DNA from: Candidatus Fermentithermobacillaceae bacterium
GTDB taxonomy: Bacteria; Bacillota; Sulfobacillia; Fermentithermobacillales; Fermentithermobacillaceae
Assembly: GCA_018052455.1 (NCBI GenBank)
Contig: JAGPNE010000003.1
Span: forward strand, 1 to 51,650
Direction: 5' to 3'
DNA: 51,650 bases
Part shown: positions 1 through 8,385 of the stretch, piece by piece
Layout: the number at the start of each line of letters is the position of its first letter
How positions within the stretch are numbered: the stretch's first letter is position 1
Position numbers and translations under genes: made by a program
Notes under the pieces: generated by a model
Database searches by the model: none
Told to the model about the DNA's origin: nothing
What the model saw: only the letters and a program-made list of their open reading frames with translations

Positions 1-623
1 GGGAAAGCATGTCTGTGCAGGAGGTCTTTTGGAAGGCCTAGTCTCTCGCCTACTATTTTGACTTCGTCTTTGTATAGATCCCTCAAAGGCTCTACCAGTT
101 CAAATTGCATATTCTCAGGCAACCCGCCCACGTTGTGGTGGCTCTTTACGAGTTGCCCACCTTGTCTGCCTTGGCTGCTTCCTGACTCAACCACGTCAGG
201 GTAAATAGTGCCTTGAACCAAAAAACGAGCATCTTTGTATTTTTTAGCTTCTTCTTCGAAGACTCTTATGAATTCCTCGCCAATGATTTTCCTTTTAAGT
301 TCAGGATCGGTTACGCCCAAGAGCTTGTTCAGAAACCGATCTTGGGCATCGACCACACAGACTTCTATGCCTAGTTTCCGCAGAGGCTCCACAACTGATT
401 CAACTTCTCCTTGGCGCAATAAGCCGTGGTTCACCATTATCGGATGCAAACGGTCTCCTATCGCTCTATGAACCAACACCGCGGCTACTGTTGAATCAAC
501 GCCACCTGAAACACCGACTATAGCTGACAGACCACCGATAATCTCCCTTACCTTTGCAACTGAAACTTCGATGAAACTATCGGCGTCTTGTTTCTGAGAT
601 ACTCTCTTTCCGCAATCTGCCAA
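1..623 (-). CDS. guaA: GMP synthase ATP-pyrophosphatase (synthetase) domain, stand-alone, partial at its C-terminus
   Basis: Converts XMP to GMP using ATP and ammonia in purine synthesis. The PP-loop motif SGGVDST is at residues 39-45. Downstream come family signatures: [69 protein letters not shown] and [14 protein letters not shown]. The gene runs off the window before the dimerisation domain. The usual N-terminal class I glutamine amidotransferase domain (about 190 residues) is absent: an in-frame TAG lies at 651-653 and the neighbouring gene ends at 723. I chose TTG at 623 because GAGGTG lies six bases upstream; GTG at 632 is the alternative. Ammonia would have to come free or from a separate GuaA-a-type glutaminase not in this window. 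Identity is sure; the split architecture is seen directly. Confidence 0.9.
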   Translation of the reverse strand, partial: MADCGKRVSQKQDADSFIEVSVAKVREIIGGLSAIVGVSGGVDSTVAAVLVHRAIGDRLHPIMVNHGLLRQGEVESVVEPLRKLGIEVCVVDAQDRFLNKLLGVTDPELKRKIIGEEFIRVFEEEAKKYKDARFLVQGTIYPDVVESGSSQGRQGGQLVKSHHNVGGLPENMQFELVEPLRDLYKDEVKIVGERLGLPKDLLHRHAF

Positions 624-676
624 GATTGTCACCTCTATTCGCAAGACTTCCTACATGCCACTTATTCCCCACATAA

Positions 677-705
677 AATCTATCACCGGGTACGTCCGGT
701 AACAA
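677..705 (-). promoter_or_regulatory. Candidate sigma-A promoter for the GMP synthase gene
   Basis: On the minus strand TTGTTA (700-705) is separated by 17 bases from TAGATT (677-682), about 50 bases upstream of the proposed TTG start. The spacer holds a small ACCGG/CCGGT hairpin that might also weakly end the upstream ABC-F transcript. Found by eye only. Confidence 0.4.
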
Positions 706-722
706 GACACGTTCCTCCAAAC

Positions 723-2435
723 TCAGCCCTTTCTGGCAGCACGCAGATCCTTGAGAGCCTCTTCGTACTCCTTTTCCAATACCGCTTTTCCCACAGGATC
801 CGAAGTCCGACCTAATTCAGACACTATTGCCGCAATCTTGAGCCGTGCGGCAAGCTCATGCGCTTTTGCGTCTTGTACTACAGCCACACCAACAGTTTCT
901 TTACCTGAATCCTGCCCTCTAGTATGAAGAACCTTCCACTCCTGAAATTCTCGATAGGTCCCCTTATAGACACGCAAACTACCGTCATCGAGGTACCATA
1001 TACATGAAGAAAGCCTATTTGCCAGGAAACGGTCATGAGTGGCAACTATCACCGCTCCCGGGAACATTGCCAAAGCCTCCTCAACTCCTTCCCGAGCTAC
1101 TAGGTCCAGGTGGTTGGTAGGTTCATCAAGCAGCAGGAGATCGTAAGGGGCAAAAGTTAGACAAGCCAACGCCACTCGGGAGCGTTGGCCCATGCTAAGA
1201 TTAAGGAGAGGCAGAACCTGTTTTTCACCGGATATACCTAGATAGCCCAGAATGTTTCTAGCCTCAGAGACTGTGCGTCCAGTTTTCTTTGACACGTTCT
1301 CTGTAGCGCTCTGCTCACTATCAAGCCCTTCTAGCATCTGAGACAGATACCCTATTTTGATGTTCGGATTCACGTATAGGTCTCCACATGTAGGCGCCAA
1401 TTCGCCTGAAAGCAGCCGTATCAGAGTGGTTTTTCCACTACCATTGGGCCCTAACAGCGCAATTTTGTCGCTAGGAGATACGCGGAAACTGGCATTTTGG
1501 AAGATGCAAGGGGAATCAGGTCCGTACCTGAAAGAAAGTCCTTCCGCTCTCAGAAGGGTCTTGGTCCGATAAGAACGTCCCTCGAGATTAACCGATATGT
1601 GTCTTGTGGCCACTGGTTTCTGCGGCTCTTTTTGCATTAAGTCATCAATCTTGCCTTCTTTGGCCTTGAACTGCCTCGCATGTTTTTTGGCTCTCCTCCT
1701 AAGATAGTCATTCTGACCGGCATCCTTGTGGGCCTTTTCGAACCATTGGCGCCTCTCCCTCACTTCTTTTATCAGATTTTCTATCTCCCGTTGCCACTTA
1801 GCATGCTCCTTCTCTTCGTAAGCAAGTTCGGTTTTCCTCGCCTCCAAATAGGCTGAATAATTGCCCGAGTACTCTTTTAGATGGCATCCTTCCACAAGCC
1901 ATATCTTTGTACACAACGAATCTAGAAAGTAACGATCATGGGATACAACCAAGATAGTCCCTTGGTGCCTCTGTAAGAGTCCTTCAAGCCACTGGATCCC
2001 TGAAATATCTACGTGATTGGTAGGCTCGTCGAGGATGAGAACTTCTGGATAGTTTAGAAACGCTTTTGCCAAAAGAACCCTGGTTCTTTCGCCGCCGCTA
2101 AGATAAGAGCAGCTGAGGTTCCACAGTTCCCTAGAAACGCCAAATCTGCCTAGTTGCCCCGCATTTTCTGCGCCTATAACGTCCAGAGGTGTGGTTTCAT
2201 CGTCCCATGGGTACGTCTGAGGCACGTAACCTATCCTGGACCTCTTGCTCCAGACTAGGTTACCATCATCGGGCATAATGTCTCCAATGATGACTTTTAG
2301 AAGGGTAGATTTGCCCGAACCGTTAGGTCCGATAATCCCAATGCGGTCACGCTCTGAAACTGCGGAAGACACCTGGTCAAGTACGTGAGTTCCTCTGTAT
2401 GAAACGGAGATATTACTAAGTCGAAGTAAACTCAG
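723..2435 (-). CDS. ABC-F family ATPase (two ABC domains, ribosome-associated type), CTG start
   Basis: A soluble duplicated ABC ATPase of about 570 residues without membrane segments. The first Walker A GPNGSGKS is near residue 36, followed by LSGGERTR and ILDEPTNHVD. A charged helical linker (KWQREIENLIKEVRERRQWF and following) matches the region that in ABC-F proteins reaches into the ribosome. The second module has GPNGSGKT, LSMGQRSR and LLDEPTNHLDL. ABC-F proteins rescue stalled ribosomes or protect them from antibiotics; which role applies here cannot be told. The first beta strand, SLLRLSNISVSYRGTHVLD, is in frame upstream of any ATG, GTG or TTG. The only fitting start is CTG at 2435, seven bases after GGGAGGG. 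An internal GTG at 2372 would delete that strand. Monocistronic or followed by the GMP synthase gene. Confidence 0.9.
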   Translation of the reverse strand: MSLLRLSNISVSYRGTHVLDQVSSAVSERDRIGIIGPNGSGKSTLLKVIIGDIMPDDGNLVWSKRSRIGYVPQTYPWDDETTPLDVIGAENAGQLGRFGVSRELWNLSCSYLSGGERTRVLLAKAFLNYPEVLILDEPTNHVDISGIQWLEGLLQRHQGTILVVSHDRYFLDSLCTKIWLVEGCHLKEYSGNYSAYLEARKTELAYEEKEHAKWQREIENLIKEVRERRQWFEKAHKDAGQNDYLRRRAKKHARQFKAKEGKIDDLMQKEPQKPVATRHISVNLEGRSYRTKTLLRAEGLSFRYGPDSPCIFQNASFRVSPSDKIALLGPNGSGKTTLIRLLSGELAPTCGDLYVNPNIKIGYLSQMLEGLDSEQSATENVSKKTGRTVSEARNILGYLGISGEKQVLPLLNLSMGQRSRVALACLTFAPYDLLLLDEPTNHLDLVAREGVEEALAMFPGAVIVATHDRFLANRLSSCIWYLDDGSLRVYKGTYREFQEWKVLHTRGQDSGKETVGVAVVQDAKAHELAARLKIAAIVSELGRTSDPVGKAVLEKEYEEALKDLRAARKG

Positions 2436-2454
2436 TTTGGATCCCTCCCGAAAT

Positions 2455-2541
2455 ATCGCTAGTTAACCTGTAACCCCCTGCTGCAAGACTGCAACAGACA
2501 GACGGTCCTGCTAGATAGGGAACTAGATCTGAACTAGCGAT
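2455..2541 (-). ncRNA. Structured 5' leader of the ABC-F gene
   Basis: The leader is closed by a perfect 10-bp inverted repeat, ATCGCTAGTT (2532-2541) with AACTAGCGAT (2455-2464), ending a few bases before the GGGAGGG ribosome-binding site. Inside is an 8-bp hairpin, CTGTTGCA with TGCAGCAG, and a short CUAG/CUAG stem, allowing a three-way junction. A tiny reading frame (ATG AAC AAT CGC TAG) runs over the 5' arm of the closing stem and has AAAGGAGGA 15-16 bases upstream. No U-tract terminator is visible. Leader-controlled expression is common for antibiotic-resistance ABC-F genes, but this fold is my prediction. Confidence 0.4.
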
Positions 2542-2586
2542 TGTTCATGTCTTTCGGAAGCGATCCTCCTTTGGAAGTCTATGATT

Positions 2587-2615
2587 ATGTTAGCACCTGC
2601 CATCTTCATTATCAA
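2587..2615 (-). promoter_or_regulatory. Candidate promoter for the ABC-F leader and gene
   Basis: On the minus strand TTGATA (2610-2615), a 17-base spacer and TAACAT (2587-2592) lie upstream of the structured leader. They would give a leader of roughly 145 bases. The gene-free stretch 2436-2824 otherwise holds the leader described here. On the plus strand it should contain the nitroreductase promoter, which I could not pin down. Confidence 0.4.
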
Positions 2616-2824
2616 GAGTGGCGTAACGGCAAAAGCACAAGGAAGCAGATGCGGGGTTCATGCAACTCTTTTCAATCTGTGCTAACCTGTGATTCCTTCC
2701 CGTGAAGCCATTAATCGTATATGTGCCAAGGCCGCAGCAACTAGATAAAAAGGATTACGCTCCTTTAATGCAGAATAATATTTAGTGTTGCTAAGTAAAT
2801 CTGAAGTGCGTTAGGAGGGGTATT

Positions 2825-3316
2825 ATGAACGTTTTGGAAGTCATCAAAGGAAGGCGTTCTATAAGGCAGTACAAAGACCAGCCGATTCCCGAAGAGGTGC
2901 TGACTACTGTACTTGAAGCAGCCAGACTAGCACCATCAGCCGGCAATAGGCAAGAGTACAAATTCATCGTAGTCCGAGATGACAAGACTAGGAAAGAGTT
3001 GGTACCTGCGTGCAACAATCAGTCTTTCGTTGGCGAGGCTCCATGCATCATCGTAGGATGTGCTCTCAATCCAAAGCGTAGATACGCATTTGTAGACGTC
3101 GCAATAGCTATGGATCATATGACTCTAGTAGCTCACTCTTTGGGTCTTGGTACCTGCTGGATCGGGGCTTTTTCCGAAGACAAGGTTAAAGAACTCTTAG
3201 GCATTCCTGGCGAAGTCAGCGTAGTATGCCTCCTCCCTATAGGTTATCCCGCCAAAGAAGGTATCACAAGAACTAGAAAGAGCGCCGAGGAACTGTTTTC
3301 TTATGATAGATGCTAG
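2825..3316 (+). CDS. Nitroreductase family FMN-dependent oxidoreductase
   Basis: A 163-residue nitroreductase-fold protein. The N-terminal MNVLEVIKGRRSIRQYKDQPI is the FMN-phosphate-binding arginine motif of the family, followed by LEAARLAPSAGNRQEYKF. The C-terminal half has GLGTCWIGAF and the glycine-rich LLPIGYPAKEG seen in small NfsB/NADH-oxidase-like members. It is expected to be a soluble homodimer using NAD(P)H; the substrate cannot be told. The ATG is supported by TTAGGAGGGG seven bases upstream. The gene stands alone between a 389-base gap and a strong terminator, so it is probably monocistronic. Confidence 0.88.
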   Translation: MNVLEVIKGRRSIRQYKDQPIPEEVLTTVLEAARLAPSAGNRQEYKFIVVRDDKTRKELVPACNNQSFVGEAPCIIVGCALNPKRRYAFVDVAIAMDHMTLVAHSLGLGTCWIGAFSEDKVKELLGIPGEVSVVCLLPIGYPAKEGITRTRKSAEELFSYDRC

Positions 3317-3331
3317 AGACAACTGATCTCG

Positions 3332-3368
3332 ACGGCCATGAGGAATCCTCCTTGTGGCCGTTTCTATT
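3332..3368 (+). terminator. Rho-independent terminator after the nitroreductase gene
   Basis: ACGGCCA (3332-3338) pairs with TGGCCGT (3355-3361), an inner AGGA/TCCT stem closes the loop, and TTCTATT follows. The 3369-3545 stretch after it contains only the ribosome-binding site of the next gene as a clear signal. Confidence 0.8.
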
Positions 3369-3545
3369 ACTAGGAGCAAACCCACGGTCCTTCCTTGACG
3401 CTTCCCCTCACAATGAATCACATGGCTGTTGAAAGGGATATCATATTTGCTTGTCGAATAGTTTTCATGTGTCTTGAAAACATGCAGGGAACGGTTTTGG
3501 CGCAATCACATTATGTCATAGCCTATACCTAGGAGGTAGTTATTT

Positions 3546-4748
3546 ATGTCTGAGAAAGAAGACTTCAAGAAAAAAGCCATGGACGCTGTGGATAGTTTGA
3601 AGGAAACTCTTATAGCCATGAGCGATCAAATGTATCGCGAACCAGAATTGGGACACCAGGAATTCAAATCATCTAAGATGCTTGCCAAGTTTCTGGAAGA
3701 ACACGGTTTCGAGGTAGAAACCGGGATATGCGGCATGCCTACTAGTTTCAGAGCAATAAAGCATGGAAAACCTGGTGGTCCTACCATAGCAATACTTGCC
3801 GAATACGACGCCCTTCCGGGAATTGGACATGGCTGCGGACACAACATCATCGGCACGGCGGCGGTCGGGGCAGGCGCAGCACTTGCATCTTTGATTGATG
3901 ATTTTCAGGGTACAATCGTGATTCTAGGAACACCCGCGGAAGAAGGCGCCGTAGATAATGCCGGCGGAAAAGTAACCATGGTTGAATGCGGAGTCTTCAA
4001 CGACGTAGACATTGCCATGATGATTCACCCGTCCCAAACCGATGTAGCGATAGCTTCTTCAAATGCAAGGGTCGCGCTGGAAATCAGTTTCTATGGGAAA
4101 AGCGCTCATGCAGCAGGAGCTCCGCACGAAGGAATAAACGCTCTAGACGCGGCAATCCTCACGTTCAACGGGTGGAACGCTCTGCGACAACACATGACTG
4201 AAGACGCCAGAATCCACGGAGTCATAACAAAGGGCGGTGAGGCACCAAACATCATCCCCGACTACTCTGAGATAAGAATGTACGTAAGGGCAAAGGAAAT
4301 GAAGTACCTAGAGGAACTGGAGAAAAAGGTCCGAAATTGCGCGGAAGGAGCCGCCCTTGCGACAGGAGCACGCGTCCAATTCAGATATACTGCCAAGACC
4401 TATGCTAACATGGTAACCAACAGGACGCTGGCAAATGTCTTCGCACAGAACCTTGAGTCTCTGGGCAGGCACGTATGTTTGCCGGAGGAAAAATCCGGGG
4501 GCGGATCCACGGATATGGGAAACGTTAGCCAGGTTGTGCCATCTGTACATGCTTACATTGCAATCTGTGACCCCGGTACTGCAACTAGTCATTCTAGGGA
4601 GTTTGCAGAAGCGACGGTATCCGAGATGGGCCATAGGGCCATTGTGGACAGCGCTAAAACTCTAGCGGCCACGGCTATAGACGTTCTTGCATCTCCTGAT
4701 CTCCTCAAAGACATAAAGAAAGAATTTGTCTCCGGAAAAAGAACCTAG
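3546..4748 (+). CDS. M20 family metallo-amidohydrolase (peptidase M20D / AbgB-like)
   Basis: A 400-residue zinc-dependent aminoacylase/carboxypeptidase-type enzyme. Metal and catalytic motifs are visible: GIGHGCGHNIIG, GTPAEEGAVDNAGGK, MIHPS, and AAGAPHEGINALDAAI at the start of the lid/dimerisation domain. GGEAPNIIPDYSEIRMYVRA and C-terminal SHSREF complete the family pattern. Closest recognisable relatives are p-aminobenzoyl-glutamate hydrolase-like and N-acyl-amino-acid amidohydrolases; the natural substrate is not known. There is no signal peptide, so it is cytosolic. AGGAGG lies upstream of the ATG. The single gene is ended by the terminator at 4790-4816. Confidence 0.88.
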   Translation: MSEKEDFKKKAMDAVDSLKETLIAMSDQMYREPELGHQEFKSSKMLAKFLEEHGFEVETGICGMPTSFRAIKHGKPGGPTIAILAEYDALPGIGHGCGHNIIGTAAVGAGAALASLIDDFQGTIVILGTPAEEGAVDNAGGKVTMVECGVFNDVDIAMMIHPSQTDVAIASSNARVALEISFYGKSAHAAGAPHEGINALDAAILTFNGWNALRQHMTEDARIHGVITKGGEAPNIIPDYSEIRMYVRAKEMKYLEELEKKVRNCAEGAALATGARVQFRYTAKTYANMVTNRTLANVFAQNLESLGRHVCLPEEKSGGGSTDMGNVSQVVPSVHAYIAICDPGTATSHSREFAEATVSEMGHRAIVDSAKTLAATAIDVLASPDLLKDIKKEFVSGKRT

Positions 4749-4789
4749 ATCTGCACCACAGCAGGTCAGCACCTAAGTTAGAACTACTT

Positions 4790-4816
4790 GCCGGTTCTTA
4801 TCGAACCGGCTTTTTT
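4790..4816 (+). terminator. Rho-independent terminator after the M20 amidohydrolase gene
   Basis: GCCGGTTC (4790-4797), a five-base loop, GAACCGGC (4803-4810), then six Ts. Textbook form. Confidence 0.92.
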
Positions 4817-4903
4817 GGTTTTTTCAATGTAGCTATACAATTTTCCCAGTGATTTTACGATGGTAAGTAGTGTGAGCAATTTGGCAATGGGGGGGCTTGC
4901 AGC

Positions 4904-6022
4904 ATGAGAGTGGCCAAATTACAAGATACATTGGAAGGTACTGAACTGGCTCTGCCGATACATAGTGATGACGGGCGTCTGCTGCTTACAGCAGGAGCCA
5001 AACTTAATCGGAGGATTATAAGGCTCCTGCAATCGCATGGGTACACCAGGGTGGCGATCAATGACACGATGTCTTTGGACATTGAGTTGGACGACGCCAT
5101 AACTTTTGAGACCAGGCTCCAGGCAGAGAAAGCGCTTGGCCAAACAGTAGACGCCCTCGTAAAAGGACAGACCCCCAACCTCAGCGAAGTTATTGACGTA
5201 GTAGACACCATCATATTTGAGCTGCGAGAAAAGTCCCAGATCTCCAGTGGTCTATACTCTATACACTCCTTTGATGCCAACACGTTCACTCACAGCATCA
5301 ACGTATGCGTTTTAAGCCTTGCAATAGCTGCAGCACTGAACTGGCCGCTCTCAAAAATGCGTGAACTAGGAGCAGGCGCGATATTGCACGATATAGGCAA
5401 AATACTCATGCCTCTGCCAGTACTCAACAAACCTGGCAAACTAACGAATGAGGAATACGAACTCATAAAAACTCACGCGCATAAGGGTTGGGAACTCCTG
5501 ATCAACTGTTTTGGTGTCGGGGCGTGCGCTTCGCAAAGTGCTCTTGAACATCATGAAAGACTTGACGGCTCAGGCTACCCGAGAAACCTTACCGGTTCTG
5601 AAATATCAGACATAGGCAAAATCACTGCAGTGGCCGACGTGTACGAGGCGATGACTGCCGACAGGCCGCACAGAAAAGCAATGTTCCCTGAGCTGGTATA
5701 TGCCCACATGTCAGAAGGGAAAGACACAATGTTTGATGGTGATCTGGTTGACACCCTTTTCTCAAAAGTCGCGCTGTTCCCTAACGGAACAATTCTGTCA
5801 TTGGAAGGCAATTACATATGTGTAGTAACCGAACAAGACCTTCGCTCATCTTTCCGCCCCTATGTAAGGATTCTAGATGGCCCCGACATACTAAAACCAC
5901 TGGAAGTAGCCCTTTTCGAAAGGCCAGATCTCAAGATCGAGATCATCTTAGATGATTACCCTGAAGAGGTCAAAAAAAGAGTGTCTGACGCTTTCGGAGG
6001 CAAGGCCGTGGATCTTGGGTAA
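4904..6022 (+). CDS. HD-GYP domain protein (probable cyclic di-nucleotide phosphodiesterase)
   Basis: A 372-residue protein. The N-terminal 100 residues have no motif I can name and no transmembrane segment. The HD-GYP domain spans about residues 120-300. It has HSINVCVLSLAIA, the metal site HDIGK, HAHKGWELL, EHHERLDGSGYP (the GYP motif) and ITAVADVYEAMTADRPHR. Proteins of this class hydrolyse c-di-GMP or related dinucleotides. The C-terminal 70 residues contain a beta-rich stretch (GTILSLEGNYICVV) common in Bacillota members. The start ATG follows a run of seven Gs. It precedes the SpoIIE-like phosphatase gene by about 180 bases, so the two may be cotranscribed. Confidence 0.92.
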   Translation: MRVAKLQDTLEGTELALPIHSDDGRLLLTAGAKLNRRIIRLLQSHGYTRVAINDTMSLDIELDDAITFETRLQAEKALGQTVDALVKGQTPNLSEVIDVVDTIIFELREKSQISSGLYSIHSFDANTFTHSINVCVLSLAIAAALNWPLSKMRELGAGAILHDIGKILMPLPVLNKPGKLTNEEYELIKTHAHKGWELLINCFGVGACASQSALEHHERLDGSGYPRNLTGSEISDIGKITAVADVYEAMTADRPHRKAMFPELVYAHMSEGKDTMFDGDLVDTLFSKVALFPNGTILSLEGNYICVVTEQDLRSSFRPYVRILDGPDILKPLEVALFERPDLKIEIILDDYPEEVKKRVSDAFGGKAVDLG

Positions 6023-6200
6023 TCCGGCCAAGTCTTGGAGTCGGCCACAAAGAAGGCACGTTGCGCTATCCATAGTGTGAATGTAGACTGTTTATTAAGA
6101 ACATTTGGGGATTGGCGTTTTTGTACATATGCGAGCTCATCTGGTAAAGTATATATGTATGGACATTATCCTGCATTTAATCTCCTACGAGGTGAACAAC

Positions 6201-6875
6201 TTGAGTCTGATCTTTGACGTTGGAAAATCCCTTGTTCCTAGAACAGGCGAAATAGTATCCGGAGATACCATTGAAGTGTTGGACAGCGGGCATTCTACTA
6301 CTATCGTCCTGGCTGACGGTATGGGAAGCGGACTCAAAGCAAACATTCTGTCATCGCTTACAGCGAAAATGGCCATCGGCCTGCTTAAGAACGGCTTGCC
6401 TCTCGACGACGTCTGTGGAATGCTCGCTCAAAGTCTGCCGACAACATGCAGCAATGCGTCCGTTGGATACTCAACCTTCACTATTCTTCAGATATCCTCG
6501 GATGGACATGCGGATTTAGTTGAATACAATAATCCAGAATCAATCATTGGGACGAACAGTAAGGTGATTGATATCCCTCGCGAGACAACTACTATATCAG
6601 GAAAACTCATAGGTAAATGCAGTTTCCATATGGACGAAAACAGTTGGGTCGTGCTCATCTCAGACGGGGTAACAAACGCAGGTGTTGGTGATATATGGAA
6701 CCACGGCTGGGGCCAAGAGAGGGTGCAAACCTATCTTTCTAGGGTAGTCGGCAGGTTTGACGAGCCTCAAGGACTGTGCGAGGACTTGTGCAGCGTCTGC
6801 CAAGTCCTCTACTCAGGAAAAGTTACAGACGACGTATCGGCAGCTGCGATCTTTGCGCACAAGAACACGCTCTAA
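6201..6875 (+). CDS. SpoIIE/PP2C-type serine phosphatase
   Basis: About 224 residues of SpoIIE-family PPM phosphatase fold without the membrane part of SpoIIE itself. Metal-binding aspartate motifs are ADGMGSG near residue 37 and ISDGVTNAG near residue 153, with a C-terminal VTDDVSAAAIFA. Such phosphatases dephosphorylate anti-sigma-factor antagonists or stand-alone signalling partners. No partner is encoded nearby; the HD-GYP gene upstream suggests a signalling pair, by inference only. I chose TTG at 6201 because GAGGTG lies six bases upstream and the family N-terminus (DVGKSLVPRTGEIVSGD) begins there. Longer ATG starts at 6105 or 6159 have no ribosome-binding site. It ends in a bidirectional terminator. 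Confidence 0.82.
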   Translation: MSLIFDVGKSLVPRTGEIVSGDTIEVLDSGHSTTIVLADGMGSGLKANILSSLTAKMAIGLLKNGLPLDDVCGMLAQSLPTTCSNASVGYSTFTILQISSDGHADLVEYNNPESIIGTNSKVIDIPRETTTISGKLIGKCSFHMDENSWVVLISDGVTNAGVGDIWNHGWGQERVQTYLSRVVGRFDEPQGLCEDLCSVCQVLYSGKVTDDVSAAAIFAHKNTL

Positions 6876-6906
6876 GAATATCCTTTCCCCTCAGACCGAA
6901 AAATAA

Positions 6907-6940
6907 GGAAACAGCATGCACAGACTGCTGTTTCCTCTTT
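6907..6940. terminator. Bidirectional rho-independent terminator between convergent genes
   Basis: GGAAACAGCA (6907-6916) pairs with TGCTGTTTCC (6926-6935). TCTTT follows on the plus strand and TTATTTTT on the minus strand, so it serves both the SpoIIE-like gene and kbl. Confidence 0.9.
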
Positions 6941-6966
6941 AAATCCATCAAAGCTCTGATTATTTG

Positions 6967-8145
6967 CTAAAGGACGCCCAGCTCCTTGCCTACCTCAACG
7001 AACTTCTCTACTCCATAATCAAGGTCTTCTTTCTCGTGCGCTGCAGATATCATGCAACGAATGCGGGCCTTTCCTCTGGCTACGGTCGGATAGCTGATGG
7101 ACTGGGCAAAGACACCCTTTTCAAATAGCCGTTTTGAAAAATCAGAAGCAAGTTTTGCATCCCCAAGCATTACGGGAGTTATAGGGGTTTGGCTGTGTCC
7201 TGTGTCAAAACCTGCGGCCTTCATCTCTGCCTTGAAGTAGTCGGCATTATTCCATAGTTTCCTAACCAACTCGTCACTCTCTAGAAGCACGTCAACCGCG
7301 GCAATCGCAGCTCCACATTCCGCAGGCGCTATACCCGTGCTAAATAGGAACGGACGACCTCTTTGCTTCAAATACTCAATAAGGACCTCAGGGCCCGTTA
7401 CAAAGCCCCCTGCTACACCGAAAGCCTTTGAAAGGGTGCCTACTTCTATATCCACTTTCCCCTCGAGTTTGAAGTAGTTAACGATTCCTCTTCCGCTGTC
7501 ACCCAAGACGCCTTCTCCATGAGCGTCATCGACCATGACGATTACGCCAAACTCATCCGCGACTTCTACAATGTCGGGAAGGGGAGCTATATCTCCATCC
7601 ATGCTGAAAACGCCGTCAGTTACGACCATCATCTTGCCGGCTCTGTCTTTGTTCTCCAGGATCTTGTTCTTTAGATCTTTTGCATCATTATGGGCGTACC
7701 TGACTACCTCGGCTTTCGAAAGCCTGCATCCATCTATGATACTCGCGTGGTTAAGTTCATCTGAGAAGATAATGTCGCCCTGGGCAGTGATCGTAGGAAT
7801 GACTGCGGTATTTGCTGTAAAACCGGCTTGAAGTACTATGCAAGCCGGAGCGTGTTTGAACTCTGCAAGCTTTTTCTCCAATTCAAGATTCAGTTTCTGC
7901 GTGCCCGCAATGCTCCTGACCGCCCCAGGGCCTACTCCGTATTCATCTATGGCTTTCTTCGCTGCCTCTTTGAGTTTCGGGTGATTTGCAAAGCCAAGAT
8001 AGTTGTTGGAACACAAGTTCAACGCCTTCTTACCATCCACAACAAACCAACCGCCCTGCGGACTTTCTATCGTTCTTATCGTGTTGTACAACCCCTGCTC
8101 ACGCAAGGCCTTAATCTCCTGTGTAAGAAAATCCATTTTCGACAT
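6967..8145 (-). CDS. kbl: Glycine C-acetyltransferase (2-amino-3-ketobutyrate CoA ligase)
   Basis: A 392-residue PLP enzyme of the alpha-oxoamine synthase family. It cleaves 2-amino-3-ketobutyrate with CoA to glycine and acetyl-CoA, the second step of threonine breakdown. Seen: [59 protein letters not shown], and the PLP lysine in VGTLSKAFG. Length and motifs match Kbl more closely than KAS/BioF relatives, though BioF-like activity cannot be wholly excluded. The ATG has GAGGGGGAT upstream. The usual partner, threonine 3-dehydrogenase (tdh), is not adjacent. The upstream gene encodes a D-threonine aldolase-like enzyme that also deals with threonine/glycine chemistry. Confidence 0.92.
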   Translation of the reverse strand: MSKMDFLTQEIKALREQGLYNTIRTIESPQGGWFVVDGKKALNLCSNNYLGFANHPKLKEAAKKAIDEYGVGPGAVRSIAGTQKLNLELEKKLAEFKHAPACIVLQAGFTANTAVIPTITAQGDIIFSDELNHASIIDGCRLSKAEVVRYAHNDAKDLKNKILENKDRAGKMMVVTDGVFSMDGDIAPLPDIVEVADEFGVIVMVDDAHGEGVLGDSGRGIVNYFKLEGKVDIEVGTLSKAFGVAGGFVTGPEVLIEYLKQRGRPFLFSTGIAPAECGAAIAAVDVLLESDELVRKLWNNADYFKAEMKAAGFDTGHSQTPITPVMLGDAKLASDFSKRLFEKGVFAQSISYPTVARGKARIRCMISAAHEKEDLDYGVEKFVEVGKELGVL

Positions 8146-8180
8146 CTTTTATCCCCCTCAGAATTAAGATTGCTCTTTTG

Positions 8181-8333
8181 GTTTCACGTCCGGTTATGTC
8201 CTTGACGGTCACTCCTCTCAAAGCCTATTGTCTGAGAACCTGCCAACCATCCTAACTGTTGCATCCATAGAACACCCAAAACCCAATCCATTGTGAAATT
8301 CTACAGGAACACTCGAATTCCTTCGTTTCACGT
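8181..8333. repeat. Pair of 9-base direct repeats upstream of kbl
   Basis: GTTTCACGT occurs at 8181-8189 and again at 8325-8333 (ACGTGAAAC on the kbl strand), within the 240-base gap between kbl and the upstream gene. They could be regulator-binding sites. The rest of this gap shows no riboswitch or clear promoter that I can defend. Confidence 0.35.
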
Positions 8334-8385
8334 ACTTGCAACAAAAAAGTGAACATCCCGACCTAGAACCACCTATCAGAATCAG

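Noticed and set aside
3197..3505. 102-codon frame on the minus strand after the nitroreductase gene
   Set aside because: It runs through the nitroreductase end and its terminator, and has no family motif or ribosome-binding site.
8146..8385. Possible glycine riboswitch upstream of kbl
   Set aside because: The conserved glycine-aptamer segments were not found in this gap; only the GTTTCACGT repeats stand out.
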